64,000 bases of DNA. Origin: Devosia sp. Root413D1 (GTDB taxonomy: Bacteria > Pseudomonadota > Alphaproteobacteria > Rhizobiales > Devosiaceae). A program made the position numbers and the translations under genes. The stretch covers positions 865,523 through 929,522 of the forward strand of contig NZ_LMEA01000011.1 of NCBI RefSeq assembly GCF_001425235.1, written 5' to 3'. The notes under the pieces are model-generated. The model ran no database searches. It had not been told where the DNA came from and saw nothing but the letters and a program-made list of their open reading frames with translations. Positions 44,172 through 52,289 of this stretch are shown here, in pieces; the stretch's first letter is position 1, and every line of letters starts with the position of its first letter.

Positions 44172-44786
44172 CTACGCATTCCCCGTCAAACTCAGATACG
44201 GCAGCACCACCGCCCCAAGGCTCGGGATCAGCCCCGCCACCACTGCGGCCGTGACCGCCGCGAGGCCGAGCGACTGGTAGCGCGGCAGCCGGCGTCCCTG
44301 TTCCGGCCGCACCGCCTGCCAGATGGCTCCGGCGGCCAGCCCCGGGATCGGCAGGAGGTTCAGCAGCACCGATCCGGCCGTCACCAGCTGAAACTGGCCA
44401 ATCACATAGAGCACCACATAGGCGCCGCTCTGTGGCAGCAGCAGCGCCAGCGGCCGCAGCAGGTCGGCCACCGGCACCAGCAGCGCCATGCCAATGAGCC
44501 CGCCCAGCACCACCACCGCGACGCCCCAGCCGCCCAGCCGGTTGCTCGCCACCTCATAGCGCAGCGGCCGCACCCAGCTCATCGCGAACAGCACGCCGAC
44601 GGCCAGGCCCCACAGCGACAGCTGCGCGAACGGATTGGCTGACAACCGGCCATCGAATTGCGGCCGCCGATCGCCAAGCAGGCGCGCCAGGCCCGCCAGC
44701 AACAAGCCCTGCAGCCAGGCGTAGACCAGCACCGCGCCGATCCGCGATACGATGTCACTCATGCTCAGGTCGCGCAGCAGTGTCAT
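44172..44786 (-). CDS. Site-2-protease (M50)-like membrane protein lacking the active site
   Basis: 204 aa, about six hydrophobic segments. L-L-G-D-R-R-P-Q-F-D-G-R-L-S-A-N-P-F-A-Q matches the L-G-D...G-R-L-T-L-N-P block that follows H-E-x-x-H in M50 proteases, and N-L-L-P-I-P-G-L-A-A-G matches N-L-L-P-I-P-P-L-D-G-G. But H-E-x-x-H is replaced by hydrophobic residues (G-L-L-L-A-G-L-A) and the second-motif Asp is lost. So zinc binding looks impossible: a pseudoprotease, perhaps a regulator or chaperone of membrane proteins. Confidence 0.75.
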   Translation of the reverse strand: MTLLRDLSMSDIVSRIGAVLVYAWLQGLLLAGLARLLGDRRPQFDGRLSANPFAQLSLWGLAVGVLFAMSWVRPLRYEVASNRLGGWGVAVVVLGGLIGMALLVPVADLLRPLALLLPQSGAYVVLYVIGQFQLVTAGSVLLNLLPIPGLAAGAIWQAVRPEQGRRLPRYQSLGLAAVTAAVVAGLIPSLGAVVLPYLSLTGNA

Positions 44787-45012
44787 GGCTCTCTCTATCG
44801 CACTTTTCCGCCCGACGGCCGGTCAACCGCTAACGGAAGCGCTTGTTCATGCCTTCTAGATCACCTCACCGATGAGTTGAACCACCTGTCGTGCCATCCC
44901 GCGATGACGGCCGGAGGGTCGTCGGGACGAACCGAGGTTGAGCCGTTCGAGGCTGAGTTTGCCTTCGACCTGCCGAAGGAGTAGTTGGCATGTGGTCGAC
45001 CCGAGACGCCAG

Positions 45013-46092
45013 ATGCAGGCTGATCAGCAAATCGTTGACGAGATCTACGAGGCGGCCGCCATCCCGGAGCTTTGGCCCGATGTTCTGGGCCATATGAGCC
45101 AGGTGGTCGGCGCCAGCGGATCCGGCCTGCTCGTCTTCGACCCCCAGCAGCGCATGCGGTTCACCGCGACCCCCAGCTACCTCCCGGTATTCGAGAGCTT
45201 TGCCTCGCGGGGAGATGCCGGCCGCTATGACAACCAACGCCCCAGGCGGGCCCTTGCGAACGGGCATGTCGGCTTCCAGCACGACCTCGAACTGTTCACC
45301 CAATCCGAGCTCGATACCGACCCGGTGTATCGCGACTTCATCTATCCGCACGCCATTCGCTGGACCGGCGGCACGCTCATCCCGGTGCCGACCGCCGACA
45401 TCCTGGTTTTCGATTTTGCCAGACGAACCGAGCCGTTCGGACGCACCGACATGGAACGGCTGGACCTCTACCGTCCGCACCTGGCGCGTGCCGCCTTGCT
45501 GGCGCACCGGCTGAACCTCAAGGCGGCCCGGGCCGCCACCGACGCGCTTGACGCGCTGGGGCTCCCCGCCGCGGTGCTGCAGAGCGACCGCCGCGTCCTT
45601 TCGGCCAATGACTCGCTCAGAGCATTCGATTCACGCGTGACCATCGGCGCGTTCGATCGGCTGCATCTGGCGACGGCGCACGCCGACAGGCTGCTCGGCC
45701 GCGCGCTCGCCGAACTCGACCACGACAACGTTCGCTCCTTGCCGATGCCGGCGACCGAAGTCCACCCTGCCGTGGTCGCCCACCTGGTCCCGATCCGCCG
45801 CTCGGCCAACGATGTCTTTGCCCGCGGCGAAATGCTCCTGCTGTTCACCCAGGTGACCGCTCCAAATGCGCCGGTCACCGAGGTGCTGACGGGTCTGTTC
45901 GATCTGACGCCGGCCGAAGCGAGGGTGGCCAAGGCCATTTCGCTGGGCGGATCCGTCGAAACCATCGCCACGGCCAGCAACGTGTCGCGGGAGACCGTCC
46001 GCACCCAGCTCAAAGCGGTGATGATGAAAACCGGCACCGCCCGGCAAGCCGAACTCGCGGTCCTCCTCAGCGGCATCAGCCCGTTCAGCTGA
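45013..46092 (+). CDS. LuxR-type transcriptional regulator, paralog 1
   Basis: 359 aa. A long N-terminal sensor (I-Y-E-A-A-A-I-P-E-L-W-P near the start; a Y/F-rich middle) and a C-terminal LuxR helix-turn-helix: D-L-T-P-A-E-A-R-V-A-K-A-I-S-L-G, then S-R-E-T-V-R-T-Q-L-K and T-A-R-Q-A-E-L-A. It is clearly related along its full length to the gene at 46207-47280, which faces it. The start matches the paralog; a GTG at 44992 with AAGGAG upstream is also possible. Confidence 0.9.
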   Translation: MQADQQIVDEIYEAAAIPELWPDVLGHMSQVVGASGSGLLVFDPQQRMRFTATPSYLPVFESFASRGDAGRYDNQRPRRALANGHVGFQHDLELFTQSELDTDPVYRDFIYPHAIRWTGGTLIPVPTADILVFDFARRTEPFGRTDMERLDLYRPHLARAALLAHRLNLKAARAATDALDALGLPAAVLQSDRRVLSANDSLRAFDSRVTIGAFDRLHLATAHADRLLGRALAELDHDNVRSLPMPATEVHPAVVAHLVPIRRSANDVFARGEMLLLFTQVTAPNAPVTEVLTGLFDLTPAEARVAKAISLGGSVETIATASNVSRETVRTQLKAVMMKTGTARQAELAVLLSGISPFS

Positions 46093-46206
46093 CGGGACAC
46101 ACCAAGGCCAGGCGGCCTCTCCGATGTGGTCGCCGCCTGGTTGCAGGGGCTGGTCATCACCCGGCCCGCGAAACGTGATGTCGTCCGCCGGATACCCTGC
46201 CGCCTC

Positions 46207-47280
46207 TCAGAGCGGTCGAAGGCCGCCCAACAGCACTGCGAGCTCGGCCTGGCGGCTCGTGCCGGTCTTCATCATCAGCGACTTGAGCTGGGTACGGATG
46301 GTCTCGCGAGAGATGCCGTGCGAAGCCGCGAGTTGCTCGACCGATCGGCCGACCGAGATGCCGCGGGCGACTTTCGCCTCGGCGGGCGTCAGGTCGAAGA
46401 GCCCGGTCAGCACTTCAGTGAGGGGCGCCGACGGGGCCGTCACCGGGGTGAGGAGCACCAGAACCTCGGCGCGGGCAAAAATGTCGCCGGCGGCGCGTCG
46501 GATCGGGACCACATGAGCGACGATCGCCGGCGCGTTTTCAGTCGCCGCCAGGGGGATCGATCGCACGCCGTTGAAGCTGGAGCTGGACAGTGCCGCAGCA
46601 AAGAGATCGTCGGCTGCCTTGGCCCGCAGGTAGATCCGATCGAAAGCTCCGATCTTCACGCGCGGTGCGAGCGCCAGCAACGACTCGTTTGCTGCGAGGA
46701 CCGCGCGATTTCGCCCGACCACAGCCGCCGGCAGCCCCAGGATGTCGAGGGCTTCGGTCGTCGCCCTGGCCTGCTGCATCCGCAGTCGATGCGCCAGCAG
46801 CGCAGCCCTTGCCAGATGCGGGCGGCATGAATCGAGCCGCTCCATCGCTGCGCGGGTGAAGGGGCCTTTGGTGGTGGACTTGGCCACGTCGTAAACAATC
46901 AGATCGCCACTCGGCACTGGAACGGCGGTACCGGCAGTCCAGCCGAATCCATACGGCCTGATAAACCGGATGTAGATGGGATCAGCATCGAGCTCGGTCT
47001 GTGAACAAACCTCGATGTCATGCGCAAATGCCATCGGCATGCGCTCGAGGCTTCTCTGCGGTCGGATATTGGGCAGGCTTGCGCCATTGGCGGCGTAGTC
47101 CGAAAACGCCGCCTCATAGCTCTTCGTGGTAACATAGCGCAGGCCTGTATCGTGGCCGAAGGCAATCAGCGATGCAGCGTCCCCGTCAGCGAGACTGCCG
47201 ATCTGCTCCAGGATGCGCGGCCAGTATTCCGGAATGACCGCCGCCTCGTATATTCCCTCGACCAGCGTATCCATATCCAT
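46207..47280 (-). CDS. LuxR-type transcriptional regulator, paralog 2
   Basis: 357 aa, same plan as paralog 1: I-Y-E-A-A-V-I-P-E-Y-W-P start, sensor domain, then D-L-T-P-A-E-A-K-V-A-R-G-I and S-R-E-T-I-R-T-Q-L-K-S-L-M-M-K-T. The conserved stretch L-T-E-V-L-T-G-L-F-D-L-T-P-A-E-A is nearly identical in both. Converges on paralog 1 with a 114-base gap. Ligand unknown. No good ribosome-binding site before M-D-M-D; an ATG two codons in is equivalent. Confidence 0.9.
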   Translation of the reverse strand: MDMDTLVEGIYEAAVIPEYWPRILEQIGSLADGDAASLIAFGHDTGLRYVTTKSYEAAFSDYAANGASLPNIRPQRSLERMPMAFAHDIEVCSQTELDADPIYIRFIRPYGFGWTAGTAVPVPSGDLIVYDVAKSTTKGPFTRAAMERLDSCRPHLARAALLAHRLRMQQARATTEALDILGLPAAVVGRNRAVLAANESLLALAPRVKIGAFDRIYLRAKAADDLFAAALSSSSFNGVRSIPLAATENAPAIVAHVVPIRRAAGDIFARAEVLVLLTPVTAPSAPLTEVLTGLFDLTPAEAKVARGISVGRSVEQLAASHGISRETIRTQLKSLMMKTGTSRQAELAVLLGGLRPL

Positions 47281-47527
47281 GGTGCTGCAATCACGACCGT
47301 TTCGTAAGTGCTAGACTTGCACCAACTGCCCTCGCGTTGCCATAGCAGAACGCGGGTTTGAGGAGTGTGTTCACGCTGCGAGGCAACGCCTCCGCACCAG
47401 CATGGACCAGCCCCTCACCCGAATGGGTGACGCCAATTGTTGAAAGACGGCGTCCCTTCCCCACCAGGCATGTCGCTCGGGGCTCGAGAACGCCTCGGCA
47501 GCCCGGTCCGCTTCAGGGAGGGAACCG

Positions 47528-49519
47528 ATGAGAACATTCCTGCGACGCGCATTTGTCCTGCTGCTGCTCGCGCCATGGTTGGCCGTTGCCTCGCCGGCCC
47601 ATGCCGACGTGGCCTGCGTTCAGGAGCAGTTGACGCGACTGGGTTTTGATCCCGGTCCGGTCGATGGCGCGCTGGGAAAGCGGACGATCAACGCCGCGAC
47701 GCTCTTCGCAAGGAACGCCGCGATGCCGCTCGACACGCTCACCACCGAGAATTCCGGTGAGTGGTGTTCGGCGGTGTCGGCTTTCGCCGCTACCCCTGCG
47801 GCGCAGAGCATCGTGACGCTGGACCTGTCGTCGGAGCCGGCCGGCATCCTCTCCGATCGTGATCAGCAGCGGCTCTGGGAAGCCTACACCACTGCTCCCG
47901 AGTGCTTTGAGCACCCGACCTACGGGAAGGGTACGCCCCTCGGCGTGCCGAAGCTGACCGCCGACCAGTTCGGCGCCGAAGCGTGGAAATCGCCCTACAC
48001 TGCGGTGCGCGGCGCCGCCCAGTGCCAGAGCGGCCCGGGCAGCCTGGTCATTCCCCGTCCCATCGCGGTGGTGAAGCTCGATGAAGCCTATGGCGAGCGA
48101 CAGCACGACATCGACATCGCCGCCACCTGGTTCAGGCGGCTGACCACCTACCTGCGTCTCACCGACGATCCGGTGGCGCGCACCCAGCTCAAGCGGGGCG
48201 TCATCGAATGGGCCCGCGCCGGTGCGCTCGGCAAAGGCATCCACGTCAGCTGGGGCGCGCAGCCCGTCGATTACCAGATGATGGCTGCGATCCTCTCCAT
48301 TCTCAGCGCCACGGCGGAGGTGGCTGCCGACTTTTCCGCCGAGGAACGCACCGTCGTCGGCCCGTGGCTCAACCGCCTCGTGGCCGAAATGGGCGCCAGC
48401 CACTGGAAGGATCGCTCCGACAACAAGGCCTACATGCGGACCTATGCCGCTCTCATCTGGGGCCTGATGGTCGGGGATGATCGGCCGGTCCAGGCGGCGA
48501 TCGACGAGTTCAAGCTGGCGATCCATGATATGCGCCCGGACGGCAGCTGGCCAATCGATACCCAGCGCGGCGGCATGGGCCTGCATTACAATTCGGGAAA
48601 CACCGCCCATGTGGTGATGATCGGCACCGCCCTGAAACTGGCTCGCGGCGTCGATCTCTTCAGCTACGAGGTCGATGGGCGATCGGCTCACACCGCCGTG
48701 GAGTTCGTCCTGCGCTCGATCAAGGATCCGGTTGCCACGAACCAGCAATACGCCATCCGCTGCCCCGACGGCGGCGACCGTTTCGGCAGCGTCGACAAGC
48801 CGAGCATGTCGTTCATAGGGGAAGCTGGCTACCTGACGGCCTACGCCAACCTGTTTCCCGAAAGAGACGCCTCTCGGTACATCCTGAACAGTCTGGCCAG
48901 CGAGGTCGACAATGACAGCGAAAAGTCCGGTGGCGTACCCGCCTGCCTCTATGCGCTCACCGGTGGTGTGGTGAACCTCGCGCCCTTGACCATGCCGGAG
49001 CCACCGCCACCGCTGCCGACCCCGGAACACAGCGTCCGCACGCTCGAGGATATCGCGCACCAGGTGGGCAGGTCGGTAAACGTCAACTCGCTGCTGAAAT
49101 CGGAGATCGAGGGCGAAAAGGAGGGAGCGAACGAGCTGGATTTCAACGTCGTCGGCACGTTCAATTATACGACCAGCAGCTTTTTCAGCTTCAGCCTGGT
49201 GATCAACGAGCCACTTGGCGACCGCAAGCCGGATGGCTTGAGCGCGTGCGGCGCGAAGACGCGCACCTACGAGGACAATCTCCACCGCGTCATCATCGAC
49301 TTCGCGATCGATGACACGCAATACCGTGCCAAGCGCGCCGATTGCATCATTGCGGCACTACCCAGGCGCCAGGCTTTCGAGGCGCAGTTCCTGATCGACT
49401 CGTTTGCCGATATCGCCATCGGCCTGGTCGCCTCGGGCGACGTCGAGAACCTGCAGCACGAGGGGCTGCAAACGTTCTTCAAGCGCGTCGCCGCCGGGGA
49501 GATCGTCATCAGCCGATAG
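47528..49519 (+). CDS. Secreted peptidoglycan-binding / alginate-lyase-like fusion
   Basis: 663 aa. Signal peptide (1-26, A-H-A), a peptidoglycan-binding-like domain (about 28-75: V-Q-E-Q-L-T-R-L-G-F-D-P-G-P-V-D-G), then an (alpha/alpha) lyase domain of the alginate lyase (PL5-like) type with N-K-A-Y-M-R-T-Y-A-A-L-I-W-G and D-G-S-W-P-I-D-T-Q-R-G-G-M-G-L-H-Y-N, which hold the likely Asn/His/Tyr catalytic set. After a Pro-rich linker (P-E-P-P-P-P-L-P-T-P) comes an unrecognised 150-residue C-terminal domain with two Cys. It probably degrades a polyuronate near the cell wall. The ATG follows GGGAGG. Confidence 0.87.
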   Translation: MRTFLRRAFVLLLLAPWLAVASPAHADVACVQEQLTRLGFDPGPVDGALGKRTINAATLFARNAAMPLDTLTTENSGEWCSAVSAFAATPAAQSIVTLDLSSEPAGILSDRDQQRLWEAYTTAPECFEHPTYGKGTPLGVPKLTADQFGAEAWKSPYTAVRGAAQCQSGPGSLVIPRPIAVVKLDEAYGERQHDIDIAATWFRRLTTYLRLTDDPVARTQLKRGVIEWARAGALGKGIHVSWGAQPVDYQMMAAILSILSATAEVAADFSAEERTVVGPWLNRLVAEMGASHWKDRSDNKAYMRTYAALIWGLMVGDDRPVQAAIDEFKLAIHDMRPDGSWPIDTQRGGMGLHYNSGNTAHVVMIGTALKLARGVDLFSYEVDGRSAHTAVEFVLRSIKDPVATNQQYAIRCPDGGDRFGSVDKPSMSFIGEAGYLTAYANLFPERDASRYILNSLASEVDNDSEKSGGVPACLYALTGGVVNLAPLTMPEPPPPLPTPEHSVRTLEDIAHQVGRSVNVNSLLKSEIEGEKEGANELDFNVVGTFNYTTSSFFSFSLVINEPLGDRKPDGLSACGAKTRTYEDNLHRVIIDFAIDDTQYRAKRADCIIAALPRRQAFEAQFLIDSFADIAIGLVASGDVENLQHEGLQTFFKRVAAGEIVISR

Positions 49520-49732
49520 GCCATACTCCCGGCGAGGGCCCTGCCCTCGTCCGGCTGGGTAGAGGGTGGGGTGAGCGGCAGATCCAACCACAGCCTGAAT
49601 TCTGCCTGGCGCTGCCGCAGGTGGGGTGAGAGGGAAAGCGGACATCGGCGGCGTCCTCCGCCTGCCGGATGGCCAGCTGTGTGCCGTGGCGGGGTACCTG
49701 GCCTTCACGATGATCCCCTGCCGGGAGCAGGA

Positions 49733-49837
49733 GAGTTCCAGGAAGACGTCGAGTTCACCGAAGCGCAGATCGCTTTTGTGCTCAAGCACGTCATTGGGGC
49801 AGAATCGGTGAATGCAGCAGCCATCCGGATTGGGTAG
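49733..49837 (+). pseudogene. Remnant of an IS3-type transposase OrfA start
   Basis: The frame reads V-E-F-T-E-A-Q-I-A-F-V-L-K-H-V, very like the R-F-T-E-x-Q-I helix that begins IS3-family OrfA proteins, then loses similarity and stops. No inverted repeats or partner ORF remain. The rest of 49520-49885 holds no gene I can support. Confidence 0.4.
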
Positions 49838-49885
49838 GCTGACGCCCAACGAATGGGTTCACAATTCTCGCGAGGGGCTCTGCGG

Positions 49886-50992
49886 GTGAGTATCTACGAA
49901 GACCTGGGCATCAAGCCGATCATCAACGCGTCAGCAACACTCACCAGACTTGGTGGATCGCGCATGCCCAGGGAAGTCCTCGAGGCAATGCATGCGGCTG
50001 CTGGCTCGTTTATCGATCTGCCACTCTTTCAAACAAGGGTCGGCGACCGCATCGCCGAGCTCACCCGGAATGATGCCGCATTCGTTTCCTCGGGTGCAGC
50101 AGCTGGGATCGTGCTCGCGGTCGCCACTCTGATGGCAGCGCCGAACGAACCCGATCCGATGGCGTATCCGATGCTCAAGGGCATCACCAGGAACGAAGTG
50201 ATCGTTTTCACTTCACAGCGCAACGGCTATGACTTCGCCATTCTCCAGACCGGCGCCTCTATCGTTGCGTGCGACGACACCCTCGAATCGTTTGAGTCGG
50301 CCATAACCGGGCGTACAGCGTGCCTGGTCTGGTTTGCCGGGGCGCTGGCAGCGAAATCTCCGCCGATCGAGGATGTCATCGCGATCGCCAGGAAACACCA
50401 CGTCCCGGTTCTGGTTGACGCCGCCGCCCAGATTCCACCGGTTTCGAGTCTCTGGCACTACACCAAGGTCCTCGGCTGCGATGGCGTCGTCTTCAGTGGC
50501 GGCAAAGGGATCCGTGGGCCGCAAGCTGCCGGTCTGGTCCTTGGGACCAGGGAACTGATCGCAGGTTGCCGCCGACTTTCAGCGCCAACGCAGGGCATCG
50601 GTCGACCCATGAAAGTCGGAAAGGAAGAACTCGCCGGAATGCTCGCCGCCGTCCAGTACACACTGGATCGGGACGAGGACGCGATTCTCCAAGGTTACGA
50701 GGCGATCGTCCAGAACTGGATCGAAGAGCTCGCCGGGATCCCGGGAGTGACGACGGAACGCGGCTTCCCAAGTGAAGCTGGTCAACCTCACGCCCGCGCA
50801 ATCGTTCACCTCGATGCCGGTTTCGGCAAGACGCGCGACCAGGTAATTGACGAACTCAGGAACGGCGATGTCTGGATTGAGGTATCTGCACTAGCCGATG
50901 AACCGAATGCCATAGCCCTGAATCCGCAGACGCTGACGAGCGACGAGGCCGGTGTCGTTGCTGCTCGATTGCGACAGGTTCTGACCCGCTAA
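49886..50992 (+). CDS. SelA-like PLP-dependent enzyme
   Basis: 368 aa fold-type I PLP enzyme of the SelA-like/DgaE group. The start I-Y-E-D-L-G-I-K-P-I-I-N-A-S-A-T-L-T-R-L-G-G is the family N-terminus; the PLP lysine is in F-S-G-G-K-G-I-R-G-P-Q, with V-D-A-A-A-Q-I-P-P upstream holding the cofactor Asp. Related enzymes eliminate ammonia from sugar-amino acids (D-glucosaminate-6-phosphate ammonia-lyase); substrate here unproven. GTG 49886 with GAGGGG upstream matches the family start. Codon use is less GC-biased than its neighbours, suggesting transfer. Confidence 0.87.
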   Translation: MSIYEDLGIKPIINASATLTRLGGSRMPREVLEAMHAAAGSFIDLPLFQTRVGDRIAELTRNDAAFVSSGAAAGIVLAVATLMAAPNEPDPMAYPMLKGITRNEVIVFTSQRNGYDFAILQTGASIVACDDTLESFESAITGRTACLVWFAGALAAKSPPIEDVIAIARKHHVPVLVDAAAQIPPVSSLWHYTKVLGCDGVVFSGGKGIRGPQAAGLVLGTRELIAGCRRLSAPTQGIGRPMKVGKEELAGMLAAVQYTLDRDEDAILQGYEAIVQNWIEELAGIPGVTTERGFPSEAGQPHARAIVHLDAGFGKTRDQVIDELRNGDVWIEVSALADEPNAIALNPQTLTSDEAGVVAARLRQVLTR

Positions 50993-51015
50993 TCAAGTCT
51001 CCAGGAACATTATCG

Positions 51016-51540
51016 ATGGCATTCAATGTCAGGAAGCGTGGCAAACTCACCTATTACTATGAAGGCGATCGACCTGTTCTCTCGGCGCTGGTCACCGAGG
51101 AACAGACAGATGGCGACCTTAAAATTCATTTCGCTGGTCTGACAGGTGGCTACTCAGCGAAGGGCGTATTGGGACTCAGCGAACTCGTGTCGATGGATCC
51201 CCATCAGGAAGTCGCACTGGTCTTCAGGTGCTGGGAGAAGTGGCTGGTCGAGGCGGGAATCTGCTCGTCTCTGGAGGATATCGATTTCATTGAGATGCAT
51301 GCGTTCGGTGCCCAACCGAAGACCCCGAACATCCTCGCCGACCCCGCCGGATATGCCGCCGAGCAGGATCGCCTTCGGAAAGCCTATGCCGAGGCGTACT
51401 CATCCTTCTTCGCCGATAACCTTCCCGAAAATGGAGTTCCCTGCCGCTTCACAGTCCATCTGATCGATTTCCCGGACAAGGCGGCCTCGTACGAGTTCTA
51501 TACAACCGCGCTCCTCCAACGCGCATTGCAGAAGGGTTAG
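51016..51540 (+). CDS. Hypothetical protein following the SelA-like gene, 174 aa
   Basis: Not recognised. Soluble; an N-terminal basic strand (F-N-V-R-K-R-G-K-L-T-Y-Y-Y-E-G), an acidic middle with W-E-K-W-L-V-E-A-G-I and two Cys, and a C-terminal strand F-T-V-H-L-I-D-F-P-D-K. AGGAA is nine bases before the ATG, and it begins 23 bases after the SelA-like stop, so the two are probably one operon. It shares that gene's lower-GC style. Confidence 0.72.
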   Translation: MAFNVRKRGKLTYYYEGDRPVLSALVTEEQTDGDLKIHFAGLTGGYSAKGVLGLSELVSMDPHQEVALVFRCWEKWLVEAGICSSLEDIDFIEMHAFGAQPKTPNILADPAGYAAEQDRLRKAYAEAYSSFFADNLPENGVPCRFTVHLIDFPDKAASYEFYTTALLQRALQKG

Positions 51541-51903
51541 TCGTGCTAGCGCACCCGACCCTTGGCACGGGCACCCAGCACGAGATCGCAAGTGGACTAT
51601 CAGGTGCAGGCGGGGTGAGGTGGGGGCGAATGGGAGCAGGCGCCGTTTCACCGGACCGGTGTTGAACAACCTGCCTGCGATGCAGCAGGTCGCCCGGACC
51701 CTCGTATCTCCATAAGTCACCGATTTGCCGAGAGCCAAAGCCCGTCCGCAGGCAACATTGGCAAGTCAGCTCCGCAAGCGCTCCCGGGTCTGCTTTGACT
51801 GGACCGGCTCGGATGGGAAGGCTGCGCCTGCCGGAGGCAACGTTTCAGCCCGCTTGAGCCAACCGGCGCCGGCAACGCCGTGCCGAGGCTGGGCAGAATC
51901 TTC

Positions 51904-52035
51904 ATGATGATACCGCTCGTCTGGATGATCTCGGCGTCAATGATGCCTCTCTCCGAGGTTATCAAAGTGCTGCCGGTCTGGTTCGACATCAGCAAGTGGT
52001 CGCTCGACAACTATTACGAAACGCTGGTCAATTAA
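51904..52035 (+). pseudogene. Fragment of a sugar ABC transporter permease
   Basis: A 43-codon stretch reads I-P-L-V-W-M-I-S-A-S-M-M-P-L-S-E-V-I-K-V, then P-V-W-F-D-I and W-S-L-D-N-Y-Y-E-T-L-V-N before a stop. This is the first periplasmic loop of a MalG-type carbohydrate permease (x-P-L-x-W-M-x-x-x-S-F-K-P...D-N-Y-x-x-L). The rest of the gene is missing, so it is a deletion remnant. Confidence 0.6.
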
Positions 52036-52289
52036 GGCGAACCCCGTCCACACCGCCCAAAGCGGACATCCGGTCTTCCTGAGTACCTGGAACTATGGCC
52101 AGGATCTAAAAGAGCGCTATCTGGCCGGCCGTTACACGAGCCGAGTCATCGATCGCAAAACACACGCTGTTCTGCAAAATGACCGCCTGCTCGGCTGGCC
52201 ACCGATCTCGACCTACCCCTACTGTTTAGTGGGCATGCCCCCGGCGGACTTTCTGTCTACCGTGCGCGCATGATTTGGGGGCCGACTTG
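52036..52289 (+). other. Open frame without a start, probably a gene remnant
   Basis: From about 52046 to 52273 one frame stays open with protein-like content (H-P-V-F-L-S-T-W-N-Y-G-Q-D-L-K-E-R-Y-L, then R-L-L-G-W-P-P-I-S-T-Y-P-Y) but has no plausible start. It follows the permease scrap. Bases 51541-51903 hold no supported feature. Confidence 0.3.

Noticed and set aside
49358-49849. A 163-aa minus-strand frame near the transposase scrap
   Set aside because: Half of it is antisense of the lyase-fusion gene and the rest has no domain.
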